Of a stretch of 41,151 nt of DNA, positions 10,837 to 21,083 are shown in pieces. Both the position numbers and the translations under genes were made by a program. The notes under the pieces are model-generated. The model saw nothing but the letters and a program-made list of their open reading frames with translations. It was not told where the DNA came from and searched no databases. Source of the stretch: Stagonosporopsis chrysanthemi (Eukaryota > Ascomycota > Dothideomycetes > Pleosporales > Didymellaceae); assembly GCA_022560025.1 (NCBI GenBank), contig JAFISE010000224.1:1397-42547 (forward strand), given 5' to 3'. Position 1 is the first letter of the stretch. The number at the start of each line of letters is the position of its first letter.

Positions 10837-11113
10837 GACCAACCTGGGCGGTCTCTGGACAGTGTAGCGACTGAGATGGCGTTGAGCCTATGCAAAAACA
10901 ATATGCAGTGAGTGAGATATGTCGATTGGCTGTTGCTGCGAAGGTGGTGTTGCATCCCTCAGCTATGCACAAATGTTGAGATGACACAATGCTGCCCCGA
11001 GCTCCTGCTGACCCTGACTCGCGCTGCTTCATTTGCCATGTTTGTGTGCAAGAGCACTTGGATGTATATTACGATCATGAACGCATGCGATAACGTTATC
11101 TTTGCCGCTGCAT

Positions 11114-13090
11114 CTATCCACCGCCACCACCATCGCCTCCACCACCTCCATCTCCTCCAAAAGTATGGTGTCCACCGTGATGGCCATTGTAGCCACCGTG
11201 TTGACCACCATGAGCACCGTGACCACCGTGACCACCCTGCTGCCCTTGAGCTGCGAGGGCTAAGCCAGCTTCTGCCAGATTGCCCAGCTCACTCCCAAAC
11301 CCATTCGGGTTCTGCATACCTTCTGCCGCTTCCATCCTACTTTTTATCCACTGCGGTGCCCCGAGCTTCAGGATATCGCTACCTCTCCAGTAGCTCAGTC
11401 TGCCAAGATCATGCTGTCGTGCTGCTTCTTCGCTCTGTTTGAAGCCTTTCGGGTCTTGACTTTTCTGTCGGCGCAACTCGTGCCACTGCCAGTCTTTTAA
11501 GACTTGCAACGAGGCGACGACAAGAGCATGATCGACCGTTGGGGAACGGATGTAGAGCGTCTCATCAGGAACACATGTAAGGACCAACTTACATGCCGCT
11601 TCAATAGGGGTGTGAGCCCTAGAAGTGTGGCAATGACCGCATAGGTTATGGTCTGGGCAAGTTTTACAATTCCACCGCTGGCCCACGATTGGTGTTATCT
11701 GACATTTTGTGCAAGTGACCCCCTGATGGGTTCGCGTATCAACATCCGACCCGTCCCAGTAGGTATGATCTGCAACAATATCACCGTAAAGGGGATCTGG
11801 GTGATCTTTGTTTGCAACAAACAAGGCGTGGCGGACGATATCATAGCGGCTGCCATGAACTGAGCTCAATGGTATGTGGCTGACCCACAGATATGCCTTA
11901 CCATCGTTGCCAATAAAGCGAAGAGAATCGTAATTTGAGGCATGGACATAGGTTGTTAAAATGTTGATTTTTCCGCCCGGATTCAAGGTCTCTGTTTTAC
12001 GAACGCCGCTTTTTAAACCCAGACGTAATTCATAGGACCACACTGATTGTTGCTTTCTAGCCTTGGGTACTGTTTCGTTGGTCTGCATAACCCATGAGAA
12101 CCTTAGGTCGCGATAGCTGCCACCTGATCTCTTGAAAGTAAAGGTATACGATGCGAGTGAAGGATCAGAAGGATTTTCGTACCGTCGGTGACTCAACCAA
12201 GCGCATGATTCTGATGCCTCTAACCAATCCGCTCTTGCAGTGATGCTTGTATAAGCGTGATAGAGCTTGACGACCGGATCAAGTCTCCACTGTGGTGGGT
12301 ATGGGACCTGACGATACTCTTCGAGATGAGCTGCCAGAGACACAGGATTTGATGGCGTTTCTGCCGACCAAGGAACGGCGCTGACCACCACTTCTGGTAG
12401 ATCACCCATAGACGCTAAAGACAGATGCCGCGTAGCAGGTCTATTCATTCGTTCAGGAAGTACTTCTGGCAGCAAGCTGTATCTTGGCTGCGTTTGTGGC
12501 GGTGGGCCAAACGATCCTGGGCTCCACGGTACTCCAGAGAAGCTTTGAGAATGCGGCCGGAAGGACTGTACTGACGGCTCCTGCAACGAGCCAGAATTGT
12601 GCCATGATTCTGTAGGCACACTTTGAGAATGTGGCCTAAGCGAACGGACAGAGCTCTGCTGCGCAAGCGAGGACGTCGATTGTAAATTCGGCAATCCCAT
12701 GCTAACCGGACGCTGCTGGACGGGGCCATGAGACTTGTTTCTTGCCTCATCGACTTCGAGGAGCTGCAGTCGCTTTGCAAGTTCTTCATCTTCGGTCACC
12801 TGCCGTCCCGGTGCTGATAGTCTGCGCGCAAGTTGTTCGTCTTCATTGAGTTGCTTCACTGATGTTGTCGTTGGTGGTACTGCGGGTAATGGCGAAAGGA
12901 GCTCTGCGATGATGGGCGTTGGCCCAAGCATTCCATAGAACGGATGTATATGCTGCGTTTTTGCCTGCGTGTAGGCGGCTGGGGGCCAGTTGGGCTGCTG
13001 GAAGCACTCTGAAGGACGATCGTCTATGATTGGTGGCTGTTGTTGAGAGTATCCTTGATTTGTCCAGTCTGGCCTTCGCTGCTGAGACAT
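11114..13090 (-). CDS. ZZ-type zinc-finger protein with UIM-like motifs and a Gly/His-rich tail
   Basis: Single exon of 658 residues. The first 60 residues are Gln/Pro-rich. Two short repeats near residues 82-112 (NEDEQLARRLSAPG and TEDEELAKRLQLLE) resemble ubiquitin-interacting motifs. A long Ser/Pro/Gln-rich segment follows, then a globular section (about residues 255-440). The ZZ finger is clear: CTKCQITPIVGQRWNCKTC then HNLCGHCHTSRAH, with the Cys and His spacing of that fold. The C-terminus is an extreme low-complexity tail of GGHGGHG repeats ending in poly-Gly. ZZ fingers bind protein partners, including degron or histone tails; combined with UIM-like motifs this hints at a ubiquitin- or autophagy-linked adaptor (inference). 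I cannot name an orthologue. Confidence 0.85.
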   Translation of the reverse strand: MSQQRRPDWTNQGYSQQQPPIIDDRPSECFQQPNWPPAAYTQAKTQHIHPFYGMLGPTPIIAELLSPLPAVPPTTTSVKQLNEDEQLARRLSAPGRQVTEDEELAKRLQLLEVDEARNKSHGPVQQRPVSMGLPNLQSTSSLAQQSSVRSLRPHSQSVPTESWHNSGSLQEPSVQSFRPHSQSFSGVPWSPGSFGPPPQTQPRYSLLPEVLPERMNRPATRHLSLASMGDLPEVVVSAVPWSAETPSNPVSLAAHLEEYRQVPYPPQWRLDPVVKLYHAYTSITARADWLEASESCAWLSHRRYENPSDPSLASYTFTFKRSGGSYRDLRFSWVMQTNETVPKARKQQSVWSYELRLGLKSGVRKTETLNPGGKINILTTYVHASNYDSLRFIGNDGKAYLWVSHIPLSSVHGSRYDIVRHALFVANKDHPDPLYGDIVADHTYWDGSDVDTRTHQGVTCTKCQITPIVGQRWNCKTCPDHNLCGHCHTSRAHTPIEAACKLVLTCVPDETLYIRSPTVDHALVVASLQVLKDWQWHELRRQKSQDPKGFKQSEEAARQHDLGRLSYWRGSDILKLGAPQWIKSRMEAAEGMQNPNGFGSELGNLAEAGLALAAQGQQGGHGGHGAHGGQHGGYNGHHGGHHTFGGDGGGGGDGGGGG

Positions 13091-13861
13091 CTTCTAGGAT
13101 GCAATAGCTCGATGGATTTCGCAGTTTCACGGGCTCTCGGTGATGCTCTGGAGCGCATTCAAATAAGGGTACAGGGAAGGTAGCTCAGATGGCGACAGGG
13201 CTGTGCAGAGAAGGTCCCGTACTCTGTCACACCTTCGAGGCGTGTACGCATGTTCAGCAAAGTCGGAGCAGAAGAGGCTTAGACAGAACTGACAAAGGAA
13301 GGCTAAAAGTATGTCAGTTGATCCAAATGTGTCGTACGTAACCGTGCGCAGGCGATTCGAGAGACTCTCAGTGCGAAGTTGGACGCCTTGCAGATCACTT
13401 TGGTAATTGTTGGCGTCAGCGGCTTGCCAGTTAGAAATCTACAATGCAGACTCCGCAGAAGAAAGTGGCTTTGTAGGAGTGTTGTCGACTCGCATCGTGC
13501 TGAGGAGGGCTGAGACCGGACGGCACGTGTCTAGCTTCAGGCAGACTCCAGGGCTGATGAGGCCATCAGCGCCATCTTCGCGATTGGCTGTTGATGCACG
13601 CCTCAATAATGTGTTCAATGGCCATTTTCGTACATTCTACAAGTCTGCATTCATGTGATATGCGACTGAAGACGTCGAAGACGCAAAATCCTGCTTGATT
13701 TGGAGGTAATTGTGTTAGCCAATCACGGCCTGCGCGCATGTCAGGATCGGTCCTGCGCTCCAGGATCTGGTTACGAACTGATTCCGCGTCACGTTTGACT
13801 CAATAATCCGCGGCGCAATGGGAACACTGCAGACGCGTCTTCGGCGCCCTCTATCTTGCTG
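13091..13861. promoter_or_regulatory. Divergent promoter region of ZZ protein and Zn2Cys6 regulator
   Basis: About 770 bp between the two start codons. I see no coding feature; the open frame 13407-13658 (+) is unremarkable. It should contain both promoters, but I cannot point to a convincing operator. Confidence 0.4.
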
Positions 13862-15980
13862 ATGCCGCCAAAAAGGTCCTTCTCACAGGTTGACAATGGC
13901 CACTCATTGTCACCCGCAACTTCACGCCTGCGGCAGTCGGATTCTGGGATCGAGGCGACCACGCCGGCGATCTCGCGTAAAGTGAAAGCCTGCGCAGCAT
14001 GTCGGAAACAGAAGGTCAGCAAACCTGATCTTTCACCACGTGACGACCAATACTGATGGCTACCCGTAACAGATCAAGTGCATCATGGACGAGCAGGCAG
14101 GGCCACCGTGCAAGCGCTGCGCTGAGCGAAATTTGTCCTGCGTTTTGAACAAAAGCTTGCAGACATTGATCGACGAACGATCACAGTAAGTGCCACCATG
14201 TTTGATGGGCGAGCCTCTAACCAAAGCAGGTGGAAGTATGAAGTGATCGGTGACCTTGGACTGGTGCACTCGTCTTTGCAACAAGTCCTCAGCAAACTGT
14301 CACTACCCGCACTGCCGCCGCTGAAAGCCAGTACAGTCGACGACTCGGACACTGTTCAGCAGTACGACGCTGCAGACCGAGAGGAAGAAAACCCATCATG
14401 CGATGATTCACCGCGATTGTCTCCAAAAGGGGATGCTTTGCCACATGCGCCAATCGAGTCGCTGTACCAGCTGACACGTCTTCGAGCACTTCGATCGGAT
14501 GATCCCGCGGAAGAGCGCAAGCCCACGCCAGATTTTGCGGCCGACCTTCCTGTCAACGACTTCATTTCCAGAGGTATCGTCAGCGTAGATGATGCTGAGC
14601 GCCTTTTCAGCTTCTTCCTGAGTCGAATCGATCATTTCATGTACAAGATTGGCTGTCATAAGTATCGTGATCTGGACAGTCTTCGCCGTGGGTCCACCGT
14701 CCTTACTGTCGCTATCTGCACGGTTGCCGCGTTGCACGATCCGCAAAGCAACCACCTTTACAAATCATGCAGTCGCGAATTTCGCCGCTTGATGTCAGCG
14801 TCTATGTTTGATCGCCGGATCGATCGTGACCGTATGCGGGCTCTATGCGTGGCATCATATTGGCTACACGACCTTTCTTGGACAATTAGTGGTTACGCTA
14901 TTCGAAGAGCCATGGAAATCAACTTGAGCAGCAGTTATCAACGTGTGCTCGCCACGGGAGACGAGGATTCTATGGAGTGTATACGGTTGTGGTATGTTTT
15001 ATACATCTGTGATCGACACTTATCGATTCTGTATGGCCGGCCATCGATCGTCAAAGACGAAGTATCCATTACTGGGTGGGAAGCACTGATGCGTACTTCG
15101 GCCTTCACAGAAGCTGATAAGCGACTTGTGAGCCAGATGGCATTGTTGATAATCATGGGTAACGCAAGGGAGCTCTTCGGACCTGATACTGGAGAGCCAA
15201 TCCCTAAAGCCTTTGCTCCTCAGCTGACAAGCTTCAGTCGCCGAATTGACCACTGGATGGGCTTTTGGTCTACAGAGCTGCTAAGTAAGATACACCATTC
15301 ACTATCACGCCTTCTCGACCATCTTGCTGACACAAGTAGAAATACATCAGTTCATTGGCGGCTTTCCCACCAAGGGTGTTATCATCCACCATCATCTGGC
15401 AAAGCTCCATCTGCACTCCCACGTCTTTCGAGGCCTCCGCGGCGCTCCTGTACCATCACACTTCCAAGAGAGTGCTGTTGCAGCTGTTGCAGCGGCTACA
15501 GAGACAATTGAGATGGTCCTTACTGACCGTGACATTCAAGAGGGACTTGTCGGCATCCCGCATTACATCCATTCCATGGTTGCGTTTGCGTGCGCATTCT
15601 TGTTGAACATCGCTTCGCAATACAGTGGACAATACATCTCAGATACGGCAGTATTTGACTTGACCACGAAGGCTGTGCTGCAGTTTCGATCGACCCCTGT
15701 CGGCAAATGGCATCTCGTTCACCTCATGGCTGAGGGACTCGAGAAGATGATTGCTAAGAAGGGCGGTAGTCCGGCTGCACAGCTGGTGCACAACCTGCCA
15801 AAGGAACCTAGCCAACCCAGTGCACCGAGTGGATCGGAGCTGGAAACACCACTGAACGGGGGCTCGTATGGCGACAACTTCTTGAGTGGCTTCGACGACG
15901 CATACAACTCTGGGACCGCTTCCTTCTTGAATTTTGACACAGGCACCATCGACCTGGATTTCGCCGGGTTTAGTTTCTAG
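13862..15980 (+). CDS. Zn(II)2Cys6 fungal transcription factor
   Basis: Four exons: 13862-14014, 14073-14185, 14230-15284 and 15340-15980; introns 58, 44 and 55 nt, all GT..AG and in phase, giving 653 residues. The binuclear zinc cluster is split by intron 1: KACAACRKQK in exon 1, then IKC...PPCKRCAERNLSC in exon 2, the six Cys of a GAL4-type cluster. After it comes WKYEVIGDLGLVHSSLQQ. The fungal_trans middle homology region includes MRALCVASYWLHDLSW and IRLWYVLYICDRHLSILYGR. The C-terminus is acidic/aromatic (FLNFDTGTIDLDFAGFSF), a plausible activation tail. It lies directly upstream of, and on the same strand as, the acid-sugar kinase gene, so it could regulate that gene (inference). Confidence 0.9.
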
Positions 15981-16195
15981 GTCCATGAATTCGTTCCATT
16001 GTACAATGATTTAGTTTATGAAAGCATCCCAAGACACATGAAGAATTGGTAGCGCGAGAACCTAGCCTCGGGGTCGGCGAGAAATCCGACCCCACCAACG
16101 CACTAATGACCCCACATCACAACATCATCTGCAGCTTTCCCCAGACTGCAGGTGCTTGTAACAAGAATCATCTCGCATCATATTCACTATCAAGG

Positions 16196-17671
16196 ATGTC
16201 TGGTCCGTCAGAAATCCCGAAGGCACTGTCCCTCAAGGAGACGCTTAAAGCACTTCCAGCTCAGTCTTCATCCTCGACCGAGCTTCGATCGCAAACGCGT
16301 AGCGTGATTCAAGCCGGTTCAGATATCCCCGTCCTGGTGGCACTAGATGATGATCCAACAGGTACACAGACGTGTCACGATGTTCACGTGCTGACGACCT
16401 GGACCGTTCCCGTCCTTGTCGCGGAGTTTGAGAATACCGCGCCCGGGAGCGGCTTCTTTATTCTGACAAATTCTCGGGCTCTGCATCCACCTGCCGCGCG
16501 CGAGCTCACAATTGAAATATGTCAAAACCTCAAAGAAGCTGCAAGCAAAGCAGGCAAAAGTTTTGAAGTAGTCTTGCGCGGCGACTCGACGCTGAGAGGG
16601 CATTTCCCGGTAGAGCCTGAGGCGGTAGAGGAAGCTCTTGGCGCAAGCGACGCCTGGATTCTTGCACCGTTCTTTCTTCAAGGTGGAAGATACACAATCG
16701 ATGATATCCACTACGTTGCTGAAGGCGACACATTGGTGCCAGCCGCAGAAACCCCTTTTGCCAAGGATGCCACATTTGGATTTAAGAGCAGTCACATGGC
16801 AGATTGGGTCGTTGAAAAGAGCAAGGGAACAATATCGAAGGATCGAGTGCGTGGAATCAGCCTTGCAGACATCCGAGAAGGCGGGCCCAACAAAGTCAAC
16901 GAGATCCTGCGGAACGCTTCAAAGGGAACTGTGTTTATCGTCAACGCAGCCGCAGAAGAAGATATGGATGTAGTGGTTCTTGGAATTCTAAAAGCTTCTG
17001 CCCTGGGCAAGAAGTTTCTTTTTCGCTCTGCAGCAGCCTTTGTATCTGCTCGCCTTGGTATTTCTCCAATTGCCCCTATCACGGCCCGGAAGCTCCAGCT
17101 GGGCACCGCAGCTGGCGGATTGATCATTGCTGGCTCCTATGTACCCAAGACTACCAGTCAGCTCAAGGCGTTGATTGAAGTAGCTGGCGACAAGCTGACC
17201 ACGGTGGAGCTCAGTGTCAATAAACTGCTTGAGAGCGATGCATCGCGCGAGCACGAACTCGAACATGCTCTTGAGGTTGCGACAGAGGCGCTGCATCAGC
17301 CAAAGGACATCTTGATCATGACATCTCGGGATTTGATCGCAGGTGCGGACGAGCGGTCTTCGCTGGATATCGGCTCTGTGGTCGCCGCCGCTCTTGTCAC
17401 TTTCCTGGAGCGATTAGAGGTCAAGCCCAGATACTTAATTGCGAAAGGCGGGATTACAAGCAGCGACATGGCGACAAAGGGATTGAAAATGAAGAAGGCC
17501 ACAGTTGTTGGACAGGCGGCGCCAGGGGTTCCGCTGTGGCGATGTGATGAACCCACGAGCAAGTGGCCTGGCTTGCCTTATGTCGTCTTTCCTGGTAATG
17601 TGGGCGGAGAGTACACCTTGGCGGAAGTGGTGGAGAAATGGAGGCCATCCATTCCTGTCAATCGCTGTTAG
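16196..17671 (+). CDS. Four-carbon acid-sugar kinase family protein (DUF1537, OtnK/DtnK-like)
   Basis: Single exon, 491 residues from ATG 16196; an upstream in-frame ATG at 16106 would add 30 residues that look non-conserved. The N-terminal domain has the family start VLVALDDDPTGTQTCHDVHV and VVLRGDSTLRGHFPVE, then APFFLQGGRYTIDDIHYV. The C-terminal nucleotide-binding domain shows GGLIIAGSYVPKTTSQL, LIAKGGITSSD, QAAPGVPLW and LPYVVFPGNVGG. Bacterial members phosphorylate C4 sugar acids such as threonate and erythronate before aldol cleavage or decarboxylation; here the substrate is not known. It follows the Zn2Cys6 regulator by 215 bp. No partner aldolase or dehydrogenase of the bacterial pathway is in the window. 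Confidence 0.9.
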   Translation: MSGPSEIPKALSLKETLKALPAQSSSSTELRSQTRSVIQAGSDIPVLVALDDDPTGTQTCHDVHVLTTWTVPVLVAEFENTAPGSGFFILTNSRALHPPAARELTIEICQNLKEAASKAGKSFEVVLRGDSTLRGHFPVEPEAVEEALGASDAWILAPFFLQGGRYTIDDIHYVAEGDTLVPAAETPFAKDATFGFKSSHMADWVVEKSKGTISKDRVRGISLADIREGGPNKVNEILRNASKGTVFIVNAAAEEDMDVVVLGILKASALGKKFLFRSAAAFVSARLGISPIAPITARKLQLGTAAGGLIIAGSYVPKTTSQLKALIEVAGDKLTTVELSVNKLLESDASREHELEHALEVATEALHQPKDILIMTSRDLIAGADERSSLDIGSVVAAALVTFLERLEVKPRYLIAKGGITSSDMATKGLKMKKATVVGQAAPGVPLWRCDEPTSKWPGLPYVVFPGNVGGEYTLAEVVEKWRPSIPVNRC

Positions 17672-17987
17672 TTCCAAGCTGCCTCAGAGCTCCAGGCGCC
17701 CCGAACAGAGAGGTACTGAGTGGCTGACACGGCGCGTGACGACTCCGAACACCGGTATTTAATTCCACTTGCCTGTCCTGAAAACAATTGTGCCTCTTGG
17801 CTGGCTTATTTAGGAATCACATTATTCCGTTGTTTCTCTTCTTGGGGCCACGGCTCGGGATCCGGAATGCTGCGTCAATCCCGGTTCGTGAAAGGTATAA
17901 GTAAGAGGCTCAACCTCTGCAATACAGGAGACAACCACACAACAACATCCGTTCTTGAGTCGACGTTTATCACAACCGTTGGACAAA
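17672..17987 (+). promoter_or_regulatory. Promoter region of the SnoaL-like gene
   Basis: 316 bp between the kinase stop and the next ATG. A TATA-like ggtataagtaag at about 17893-17904 lies some 90 bp before the start codon, and the leader before the ATG is A/C-rich (acaaccacacaacaac), typical of fungal 5' UTRs. Confidence 0.45.
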
Positions 17988-18449
17988 ATGGTCGCCTTAG
18001 CCTTGCCCGCCACCCTCACCCCTCGAGAGGCTGTCGCAGATGCCCTCCACCGCTGTATTCTTGGCATTGACAACAACGACTGGGCCCTCTTCGAATCAGC
18101 ATGCTTGACTAACGAAGAAATGATTTGGAATGGGGGCGGATACCATATCACAGGCTGGGCTGCTATCAAAGATTTGTTTCAACGGCTTTTTGTTATAGTC
18201 ACCACACACACCATCAGCAATATTCGTGTCAATATGGACGACGGCGAAACGGCGGCATCCGTTACTGCACACGCCATCTCATACCATGTCCGCCCAGAAA
18301 ACGCATTCAAATCGGAGGATACATCACACACTGCGTCAAGCTTGTACACAATCGGCCTTGTTAAAGGTGAAGATGGCCTATGGAAGATCAAGGAGTGGGA
18401 GGCGAAGGTTCTGTGGACTACAGGCGACCGAGCAATACTGCATCCCTGA
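17988..18449 (+). CDS. SnoaL-like (NTF2-fold) protein
   Basis: Single exon of 153 residues. The start ATG at 17988 has A at -3 and G at +4. The pattern is that of SnoaL_4/NTF2-like proteins: a helical start (TPREAVADALHRCILGIDNN, then DWALFESAC), a central NGGGYHITGWAAIKDLFQRL, and beta strands ending in LYTIGLVKGEDGLWKIKEWE. Members include polyketide cyclases, dehydratases and many of unknown role. There is no signal peptide. No pathway can be assigned; the kinase and regulator upstream are the only same-strand neighbours. Confidence 0.82.
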   Translation: MVALALPATLTPREAVADALHRCILGIDNNDWALFESACLTNEEMIWNGGGYHITGWAAIKDLFQRLFVIVTTHTISNIRVNMDDGETAASVTAHAISYHVRPENAFKSEDTSHTASSLYTIGLVKGEDGLWKIKEWEAKVLWTTGDRAILHP

Positions 18450-18674
18450 TTGTTAAAAGTTGAACGTGTAACGACAGCTTGTAGTCTCACCTGAGGTCTT
18501 GGCGCCGATTGTGAGTGACACCACTTCAGGCACCCCGCACCATAGGAACAGGCAACAACGCACGGCCCGTCTAAGTCCAATATACTTCTTGCCCGCAAAA
18601 ATCTTTTTCTCCTGCATTGTTCGACTTCAGGTTCTGGCGTAGTCAGTTGTTGTCGCAATCTACTCAGTTTGAGA

Positions 18675-20027
18675 ATGGCCAGGACGAAGACACGGGCTGA
18701 CCTTCAGGCTGAGAGAGTACAGGCTGAGGAAGATGCAAAGTCGGCCAGGTCGCCACAAGAACCAGCACGACTAAGACAAGTTAGTTCGACCCAGAAACTC
18801 ACATACATATACCAACTTACTTGATAGGAGCCTGTGTATACTTGTAGTTGTAACTCTATTGTCTGTCAGATAGAGTGCTGCACTGAACCTCTAGCTTGGA
18901 ACATCAAGGAAGGCCACGTTCTGAATCAGAACACCTGCATACTCTTCACAGTCCTTCCGAAAGAGATCAGAGACCTCATTTACGAATATGCTCTTACTGA
19001 GAGCACGTACAACCAGCCTGGCTTTCCCAGGCCGGATGACAATGCTGTCTGGAAAGGGGTGCCCTTGCACTACGACTGCGCCAATAACCTCCTTCTTACC
19101 TGCAAGGCGGTGTATCTCGAAACTTACATACTCCCACTTCGTTTAAATCCTCTTCAGCTCCCATGGTATGACGGCTCAGCCCGCCACGTGCCGAAGGTCA
19201 GGCTTCCGTGGCAGTTCGCAAATATTCAGTCTTTCGACATCACTCTCCAACAATTTACGCTGGAGAATGGTCGTTTACATGACTTTTTCTTCGGTTCAAC
19301 AGCCTGGCAGCCTGGAGTACGGCACAAGGGTTGTTTTGTAGCGCCATATACTGGGCTCGACGACAGAAAAGGAAGCTATTCATCCCACAATTTTACACTT
19401 CTGTCCACAGAGAAGCAGGACGACAGGATTCGCATCCGCAATGCTCTAGACGATACGAGCTTACCGTCAGGATTCCAGGCACCACTGTCTGATATGCGCC
19501 TGCTACGGGCAAGACCTCTCGTTCATCTTACGTTGCGTATGCTACGCGATCAATGGTGGACATGGGCGGACGAACCCGGCAGCAAGGATCTTGTACATCA
19601 TCACCTGGGTCTTGACCCTGCGGTTGGCGACGGATGTCTGGACATCGAAACGCGTCCTACCTGCCCGCGCATGCAAGAACTAGCACAGCAGAGACGCGAT
19701 GGACACTACCCTGGCTCGAACGGTCCTGCATATCGAAAGACACCGGATTGGGGGCACGTCATCGGCGAATTGCCAGACATCAAGTCCCTCGAGCTGGTTT
19801 TCGAGACATTCAAAGACAAACTTGCGCAGCTTGAGAACGTCATCGACTGCGCGAAGACATGGAGTTTCCCTATTGTAGGCACGCAGTGCGAATTAATTTG
19901 GAGCGGCAGAGTAGAGAGCATACAGTGGAGCGAGCCACTCGTTGATAACTGGCGCACCCGTACTGGCACCTGGCATGCGCGCACAACTGAGTTCGAAGTG
20001 CGAATCATTCGCTTCACGCGAAAGTAG
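18675..20027 (+). CDS. 2EXR domain (F-box-like) fungal protein
   Basis: Preferred model: exon 1 18675-18779 (35 codons, starting MARTKTRADLQAERVQAEED), a 48-nt intron 18780-18827 (GTTAGT..TAG), and exon 2 18828-20027; about 434 residues. A second acceptor at 18869 also keeps frame and would remove 14 residues, so the junction is uncertain. The conserved core is FTVLPKEIRDLIYEYAL followed by LLLTCKAVYLETYILPL, the 2EXR pattern widespread in ascomycetes. The rest has no known domain. Function of these proteins is unknown; an F-box-like adaptor role has been suggested from sequence resemblance only. Its stop codon is 46 bp from the stop of the convergent cupin gene, so 3' UTRs probably overlap. 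Confidence 0.75.
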
Positions 20028-20073
20028 AAATCCTCATAATGTTTTAATTTCTACCCTACAGGATTTCATCTTT

Positions 20074-20561
20074 TTACAACTTTGAGGATTTGACCTTCTC
20101 TTCCCTCCCGACCAACCCCGGGTGCTGTGTGATAATCGGCCTGGTGACTGCGAAGAAGGCAGTACCACCGCTCTTGCTGCTGAACTGCGCCTTGGTACCA
20201 ACGTGGAAGAACGCAAAGTCACCCGCTACCAGGTGGTGCATGACGCCTGTGGCCTCGTCCAACACGTCGATCTGGCCATGGAGCACGTACTTGGTCTCCT
20301 CGTATGTATACTGTGGAATGTTGCGGGTGGGGCCGGGCTGAATGCGATAGAAGCCGGATGTGAGGTAGGTCGGGTTGTCCTTGGTCTTGGTTTGGATACT
20401 GAGAGGTGGTCAGTCAATGGTCCAGACACGCGATAGACGGATGTGGAAACGTACGAATGGAAGTCTGCGACGATAGCGCTCTCGCCCTCGGGAATAGGGA
20501 TGTGTTCGTGGCCTGCGCCCTTGATAACGGTAAGAGGAACGAGTTGTCCAGACACTGCCAT
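20074..20561 (-). CDS. Small cupin protein, EutQ-like
   Basis: Coding exons 20561-20455 and 20398-20074 with an intron at 20399-20454 (GTACGT..CAG, 56 nt); 143 residues if translation starts at the genomic ATG 20561 (MAVSGQLV...). The beta-barrel core includes SGFYRIQPGP, YTYEETKYVLHGQIDVLDE and HHLVAGDFAFFHVGTKAQF, with E, H and H positions compatible with a cupin metal site. It resembles the cupin domain of EutQ-type proteins. The reaction is unknown. An additional intron (20555-20614) overlaps the genomic ATG; if spliced, the start codon becomes a split A|TG and the protein begins MSGQLV, two residues shorter in the same frame. Confidence 0.82.
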
Positions 20562-20614
20562 GATGTTAGTATGCAAACTTCACTGTAAAGTCGAATCGAA
20601 TGGATCCTACATAC
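20555..20614 (-). other. Putative 60-nt intron whose removal builds the cupin start codon
   Basis: On the minus strand the donor is GTATGT (20614-20609), the branch site a perfect TACTAAC and the acceptor GGCAG (ending at 20555). The last base of the leader exon is A (20615) and the next exon begins TGTCTGGACAA, so splicing gives ATGTCTGGA. This is in frame with the protein. The genomic ATG at 20561 lies inside this intron. An A/T-rich TATA-like stretch at about 20648-20660 implies a leader exon of only a few tens of bases. Confidence 0.65.
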
Positions 20615-20615
20615 T

Positions 20616-21083
20616 GTTGATGGTAGAGTATGTGTAGAGTTGTTGAAAATATTAATATATCAGCGAGGACAATCAAAGCTTTTAAGAGCTCCAGATTATC
20701 GGACTGCATATCGCAAAAGCCGTGCTTCTGCAATCAACTCCTCTGTTGATGTGCTCATTGCACGTTGCGACATCTACACTCCGCCGTGATATATGTCTGC
20801 TTTGGGTAAGCCGTGCCGGAGCTCCCAGCGTAGATAAACGGAGCCCAGAATCGGGTCTCCACAGCGCCAGAAGCGTCCGCAAGCTGCTACTATATCAGAT
20901 AACATACATTTAGGATGTGGGGTAGCAAGCGGATTGAGATGGCGGTCCCCGCGTACCTTGATGCTGGAGTTGGTGGGAGGTTAGTGGGGCGCGAGGGTTG
21001 AGTCTCAGTGGTTGGATTGCGCAGCGCTTTAGACGTGTCTACCTCTACCACACTGCTTTCAAGGCGATGCCTGGAAAGTCATT
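20616..21083. other. Cupin promoter and Kelch-gene 3' flank
   Basis: About 470 bp. The proximal part has the A/T-rich element (tattaatatat) upstream of the cupin leader. The rest shows no gene, repeat or RNA that I can support. Confidence 0.45.
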
